Shown here piece by piece: positions 35,201 through 40,325 of a stretch of 40,325 bases of DNA (the stretch's first letter is position 1; each line of letters opens with the position of its first letter). The stretch covers positions 9,605 to 49,929 of the forward strand of contig NAOQ01000439.1 in assembly GCA_002751075.1 (NCBI GenBank). The letters run 5' to 3'. The position numbers were made by a program, and so were the translations under genes. This DNA is from Ichthyophonus hoferi (taxonomy: Eukaryota > Opisthokonta > Ichthyosporea > Ichthyophonida > Ichthyophonidae). The notes below the pieces were generated by a model. It did no database searches. It was not told the DNA's origin and saw nothing but the letters and a program-made list of their open reading frames with translations.

Positions 35201-36131
35201 GTACGATATTTATGAGGTGCTATCACATACACATAGATATAAGTATATGTATGAAAATAAATGCATATGGTTAGATGTACATGTTTCATTGGAAAGGAAT
35301 CGATAGACTTCAATCTTAAAAAGACAAAAATGGCAACATCAGTGCATGATTGTCGACCCATCAAAAATAATGAACCTATTGTATTACCACTTCTATAATA
35401 ACAAACAGTTGATCGCATTATACTGGCTAAATAAACAGAAACCTTACCATAGAGGTCATTCACATCGTAACTATACAGTTATAAACGCATTCAGACTTGA
35501 GAGAGCAAATGAAAATCAACAACGACATAAAAAAACAATAATAATAAATAATAATAACCACTCAACATGCCTGGATACTAACTATATCGTAGCAATTCCC
35601 ATGTTCAATTTACTTTGCATCATTTTTTCCCTACATCTTCGATTGGGTCTAATATCTCACTGACTTATTTTTTCCGGGTAAAGAGATGAATTATGGTGTA
35701 TAATACTGTAGGTGCCAAAATAGCTACCTATACAGTACAGGTAAAGTAAGTATAGTTATGATTATCTAATTAATTAATGCTAGCTTCTGAGGTATTCTAT
35801 ATATAGAATGCTATATTTAGAATGTATAAAACGGTTCTGTCTGAGACAGATTAGGATTCTTGATTCTGTAGTGATACTGAATAAAAGCTATACAGTTTTT
35901 ATCTTAAATTAGCTGATTGCAATAGTCAGCTGCCACCCTGAACATAAGTGAGATGATAACTACGCAGGCTAAAGTCAACAGTAGGAGTACATAGTAAAAG
36001 AACCAATAAAAGCAATAGGATAAAATCGTGTGATTTAACGCAGCGTAAAGAATAAGTTTTTTTCAAAGCTAAGACGAAATAGAAAAACATGAGACTGCAA
36101 AGGGTGAAGGGGAAACCGGATTACAAGTGAC
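32276..36131. other. Intergenic region between the claudin-like gene and BORCS8, no gene recognised
   Basis: 3.9 kb of AT-rich DNA. Short open frames near 34907-35663 overlap on both strands and show no family features or coherent splice sites. A less AT-rich island at 33095-33175 is unexplained. A perfect 16-bp palindrome ATTCTATATATAGAAT occurs near 35794. Nothing else can be supported. Confidence 0.45.
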
Positions 36132-39100
36132 TTACTTCGCCTCCACCCTGATCTTATCGACGGCAGTTGTACTTAAAATCGCCTCTGAAAATAGACAGTT
36201 AATGTTGCTGAAAACCTTGCGGCACTTGGTGGCATCCTGTGTGTGCGTATATGTCACCCCCCTGTGATGTGATAGGCCGATTATGACGTAGTAATGTAGT
36301 TACCATGACAACGCATATAAATTCTAGGCCTTTTAACAGTAAGCCTTTGCAATAGCTATCATCTCATATATTGGAATGGGACAACAGTGACTCGTACCAC
36401 ACGTCTATAGTTACACACCAATCGGATATGTTGTACCCGTTATTATACGCCAAATATGCTGAATACTGTGGCCAATAGTATATATGACCTAAGAGGAATA
36501 TGGCATCACATCCAATCGTAATAACATGATCTCCCCATTAAATTTTAATTGCGGAGATATTGATAACTTACAAGATCTGGAATGCTTTACAATTAAATAG
36601 TCTACCATCTGTTATTGGATGTCCGTATTCTAAATGTCATTCAACTGACCAATCATATACATGTCTTTAATTAACGCTATTATTTGGTATTCCTTGGTTA
36701 TGATAAAACTCCAAAAGTGTAGAATTACCAAGTAGTCTAATTCAACAGGCAAAGTGGAACCTTAGATCATAATAAAAAATAGTGAAACCAATAACTCCCA
36801 GCCTTCTTTAGTTATATATGGATATGTACCGGACATTTTTAAACATATCAAAGTACACCTTCAACAATCACTCACTATCTTCCTCCTCGACCCCTCTACC
36901 TCTTCGTGTTGCCTTTAAGCTTTTCGATTTGACCCACCATATCTATCTGCCGGTCTATAAATACTTACATTATCCAGACATACATATATAACCACTCCAT
37001 TCATATATATATGTAAAAGAATGTCCATGCACATTTATTTCTTCCGTATCCATACACAAAGAACATATAATCATGCAGCAGCACTACGATCCAGGTCAAT
37101 AAAAACCACCTTCCCATTACCTATTGGCTACCCTACACCAATGAGCTAAGCATGTGTATATTCCTATACCTCGTTGTATCCATATCCTAACTTATTTATT
37201 AATGTAATTACTAAGACCAAAATAAAAAGGCAGTAATGAAAAATCGATCAGCTGTTTCCTTTTTGAAACAAGGGATAATAACCAATCAAATATGCCTGTA
37301 CCGCAATTAGATGTTTCTTCAATGAAAATCTGAATGATTCGCATATACCGGGCCGAGTTGGACCAGAGAGCATAATGCAACTCCAATAGGGTCGTAAGAC
37401 TAGTAGTAATAAAGAAAAAAAATAAAACAAAGTAGCCCCAAATAAACCGAATAATATCATCAGAGTGCAACTACACTCAATCTCTAGTCTAATATAATAT
37501 GTGATAAGCGCCTACCTGAATGGTTTTAGTAGCATACTCTAAGTCAAATACACAGCCTTGAATATTAGATTGTACGTCGTGTAATTCGGCCTGCATGAGG
37601 TCATATGGTTGGTTAGTCAGCTACATAATGTGACCTCCATCCAACCACATAGTCACCTTGGTAAAAGAGGGGAAATGTGAACGCAAATGGAAGAGAATGA
37701 TGAAAATTTGGAAAGATGAGGAGGGTCCAAAGCCACCATCCAATGACATTATGTTATCATAAATATATAGTGTGCTCATCGAGCTCTTATTTCTTTTAAG
37801 GCTAATGTTTAATTGGTGGAGATGACTCATCGAAGACATGTGATTGGTCCAGACGACACAACTTTTAACAAGTCCGAATCAACACGGCTAAGCAATAAAT
37901 TTCTTCATATAATACTTTCCATGCCCGTCATTCGTAACTAGATCACAGAATATCACCGGCAATACACCCCCTCGCCGGCCTTCTCACTAATCCTAGTACT
38001 GCTACTAATAATATACCTTATGGTCGGTCATACCTTTCGATCAGGGAATGCAGGCACAGAATGGCATATATGTTCGTATACACGATAAAGACCCACAGAC
38101 GGCTCATTGGCCAGGAGATAGATGTCGTCAGCAAAGGTTGTGAGGGCTGTAAAAAAATAGAAGAGGGGGTGGGGGGAAGGATAGGAGAAAGAGGGAAAGA
38201 AAGAGAAAAACAAATTGGAAAGAATTGATAATGTCATAGAAATGTAGATGTCAAATAACATAAACAGCAATTAAATGCTATTAATGACTAGAATACACTC
38301 TCTATGTAGTATGAAGTGAAGAATGAAAATGAATGAAAGAATTAAAGAAAAATGCCAAAAAATGAATGGATGAAGGGCCAATCGGATAGATGGAAACACA
38401 CCTATAACAACCCTTATGATTGTGTGTGAATAAAAGTGTGGAAATAAGAAGGACCAACGCCCAGTTAGCACAGACGTAAAATCCTACGCTATCCCCTGAT
38501 CACCTGATCATCTATCAGTACCAGAATCTTTTTTATATCAGTACTCTATACATTAACAATAATAGGTAGATGTGAGAGGCGTAAACAAATAAAGGTTAGA
38601 TGTAGTGTAACTGCCTCTTACAACCGAAATAAAATAAATGCCTATCTTTTTGTGATGCTGTATGTTATATTTCCATGGTTACCACCATGGCCCAATGCAA
38701 TAGTCTACATTATTGTAATAAGATGTACAAATTAATGCAACGAGGCTTACAAATACCCCCAACCTACTTCCCCCTATACCCTGGCTGTGTCCTGTGTAAC
38801 AATCTAAACCTATAAATCAATTCTGATAGTAATAGCGCGCAATTATACCTACTGGTGAGGACACACATCCATACATACATACATACATACATACATATAC
38901 AAGTCCATGAATGCATACCTGAAAGTTATTGAATAAAACACGACACTAGAACTCCCCTTAGTCCTAATTTAAAAACTTTAAGGGAATATATATATATATA
39001 TATAATATGCTAGTATAATATGTTTGTACAATATGCTTGTACGCTAACTCACCTCTATCTACTCTACTGGCCAACTCTACATCCACGATGGTCTCATTAT

Positions 39101-39182
39101 TATTGTGTAATAGTGCCTCTCGCTCAGCAGTTATCTGTTGAGTAACAACCGCCTGTCTGTAACTGTCATGGGCATACGCCAT
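36132..39182 (-). CDS. BORCS8: BLOC-1-related complex subunit 8 (BORCS8/MEF2BNB), 5 exons, 149 aa
   Basis: Subunit of BORC, the complex that recruits ARL8 to lysosomes and couples them to kinesin. Exons: 39182-39053, 38146-38034, 37590-37516, 37380-37302, 36184-36132; phases agree. The diagnostic block is ADDIYLLANEPSVGLYRVYE at residues 49-68, close to the animal SVYVLANEPSVALYRLQEH. Exon 3 (Q-G-C-V-F-D-L-E-Y-A) matches the QGAIYTVEYA helix, and exon 4 gives NSARYMRIIQ where SSVYFRSVEG is expected. The N-terminal 43 residues, rich in Gln and Glu, are longer than in human (119 aa total) and probably coiled coil. The last exon encodes only EAILSTTAVDKIRVEAK after a weak GTACAG donor; alternatively exon 4 reads on to a stop at 37192, giving a different tail. 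Exons 1 to 3 are secure, exons 4 and 5 less so. Confidence 0.88.
38870..38898. repeat. (ACAT)n microsatellite in BORCS8 intron 1
   Basis: About seven tetranucleotide units of acat in tandem. Confidence 0.9.
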
Positions 39183-39684
39183 GTTTTATAACTTAAATGT
39201 GTATTTGTATGTTGTATGTGTGTATATATATGGGTAGGTACGTTTTTAGATAAGTGCATATGTGGGTGAGTATTTATATATGTTGATGTAGATGGTATAC
39301 TCCGTTGTTTTTAATCACTATTCCTCTTCTTTTTTCCTCCTATATTCCTATATTATAACAGGATATATATATATAGTCATTTTCCGTAGCTCAACTTAAA
39401 TTTCCCTCTAAATAATAAAACAAATTACAACCATCATAATGACGACACCATGAGCCAATATTTTAAACACAATGTGATTGGCTAGTAGAAACATATTATT
39501 ATATATTATTGGCTATAAGAAACTTGTAATATAATATTATTGGTTAGAAATGGCGGGAAATATGTGCTAGTTCTCCAATCACACAACAATATATAGTTCT
39601 TATGACGTAGTAGTTAGTATGGGTGGTTGTGCAGCCAAATTGCAAATATCGTAATATACTAGGCTGTGTTATATATTCTTATTG

Positions 39685-39734
<50 letters not shown>

Positions 39735-39987
39735 TATTATTATATTATTATTATTATTGTTATTATTATTATTATTATCATTATTATTATCATTATTATT
39801 ATTATTATTATAAAATATTAACCCAGAAGTATTTATTATTAAGATATTTAAAGACTACCTAGTGGCTTCGTTCCGCGGACTAATTATAAAATAGATGCTA
39901 ATGGTATAAAGCAGAAACTAGCACAGGGATCTATTTGCCTTTTCTCTTTAAGCAACTTGTGTATAGAGCCTACGGCTATCTAATACA
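39183..39987. other. Intergenic region right of BORCS8
   Basis: Likely BORCS8 promoter side. It contains several ATTGG (CCAAT) cores at 39476-39580 and the long (ATT)n microsatellite. No gene frame is supported; the tyrosine-rich open frame across the microsatellite is an artefact. Confidence 0.5.
39686..39812. repeat. Long interrupted (ATT)n microsatellite
   Basis: About 127 bp of ATT units with a few interruptions (ttattt, ttgtta, atcatt). Confidence 0.97.
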
Positions 39988-39991
39988 ATGG
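39988..39991 (+). CDS. Possible start codon and first exon end of a plus-strand gene (partial)
   Basis: ATG G is followed at once by a strong donor GTAAGTATT. Upstream lies a pyrimidine-rich stretch (GCCTTTTCTCTTT) that could be a TOP-type transcription start. A split right after the initiator codon is common in ribosomal-protein and other translation genes. No second exon can be identified before the contig ends, so this is a guess. Confidence 0.22.
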
Positions 39992-40325
39992 GTAAGTATT
40001 ATGAAGAAGGCAGGGTTGTACTATATATACAGTATTTGGTTGCAAGTGTATAAACCAGCACAGCCATACCAGCACCTATATATAATAAGAGGAACTGGCA
40101 TGATCATGCCTAGATATACCAGCAGAACCACATAAACATCAACACAAAAAATATAAAGTTTAATAGAATATACTTGTAACAACCGCAGATGTACTTATAT
40201 GCACGGTAATACAGATATAAACGCACAAATGGACGCATATACACTGACCCGTATATATCCTTCTACAAGCATCTTATAACACGTGTAGATGTGCATTTTT
40301 CAAAAAAAAAAAAAAAAAAAAAAAA
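39992..40325. other. Contig end: AT-rich sequence closing in a 24-A run
   Basis: If the gene starting at 39988 is real, this would be its first intron. The final bases (40302-40325) are all A. An assembly break at a homopolymer is the simplest reading, since no mRNA-like features precede it. Confidence 0.5.

Noticed and set aside
34907-35663. Several overlapping open frames of 77-128 codons on both strands
   Set aside because: Mutually overlapping, low-complexity peptide content, no family motif, and no splice sites that join them coherently.
39623-39862. Tyrosine-rich open frame
   Set aside because: Direct translation of the (ATT)n microsatellite.
1-40325. tRNA, rRNA or other structured RNA genes
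   Set aside because: No A-box/B-box pairs with a cloverleaf or other recognisable RNA gene were seen on reading, although a covariance-model scan was not possible.

Overview
This is an AT-rich (about one-third GC by eye), intron-rich nuclear segment from a eukaryote. It looks like a complete contig: it opens in an AT dinucleotide run and ends in a run of 24 A. Five of the six genes have 4 to 12 spliceosomal introns with GT-AG borders, mostly 50 to 900 bp long. The gene set is an ammonium transporter, the CCT zeta chaperonin subunit, a stand-alone PGAP2, a claudin-like four-span protein and the BORC subunit BORCS8. This points to an early-branching animal such as a sponge or placozoan, or to a unicellular relative of animals. 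A free-living amoeboid lineage is not excluded. The species is not identifiable by eye.

Layout. 1-3318: repeat-laden intergenic DNA ending in a candidate TATA promoter. 3319-6850 (+): Amt-type ammonium transporter, 8 exons, 452 aa. 6851-9646: two direct copies of a roughly 0.7-0.8 kb repeat element carrying internal ~100 bp tandem repeats; fragments of the same family lie at 225-400 and, inverted, in the first AMT intron. 9647-16202 (-): CCT6, 13 exons, 538 aa. 16203-18792: head-to-head intergenic region with a dense cluster of transcription-factor-like motifs near 16811-16850. 18793-21923 (+): PGAP2, 7 exons, 253 aa. 22570-26073 (-): secreted 877-aa protein with SdrD-B/Cna-B-like beta-sandwich domains and a Ser/Thr/Pro tandem-repeat stalk, made of one signal-peptide exon plus one 2.57 kb exon. 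26074-29037: no assignable gene. 29038-32275 (-): claudin/SUR7-like tetraspan protein, 6 exons, 359 aa. 32276-36131: no assignable gene. 36132-39182 (-): BORCS8, 5 exons, 149 aa. 39183-40325: a long (ATT)n microsatellite and a possible 5' end of another plus-strand gene.

The genes do not form a pathway. They are housekeeping or cell-biology genes (nitrogen uptake, protein folding, GPI-anchor maturation, lysosome positioning, membrane organisation) beside one unusual surface or extracellular protein. That protein is the most interesting item: its domains are best known from bacterial cell-wall adhesins, its body is intronless while its neighbours are fragmented, and its stalk repeat has an alternating two-type organisation. 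All gene models were spliced by hand by matching reading phase across GT-AG junctions and comparing with remembered family sequences; no transcript evidence was available.
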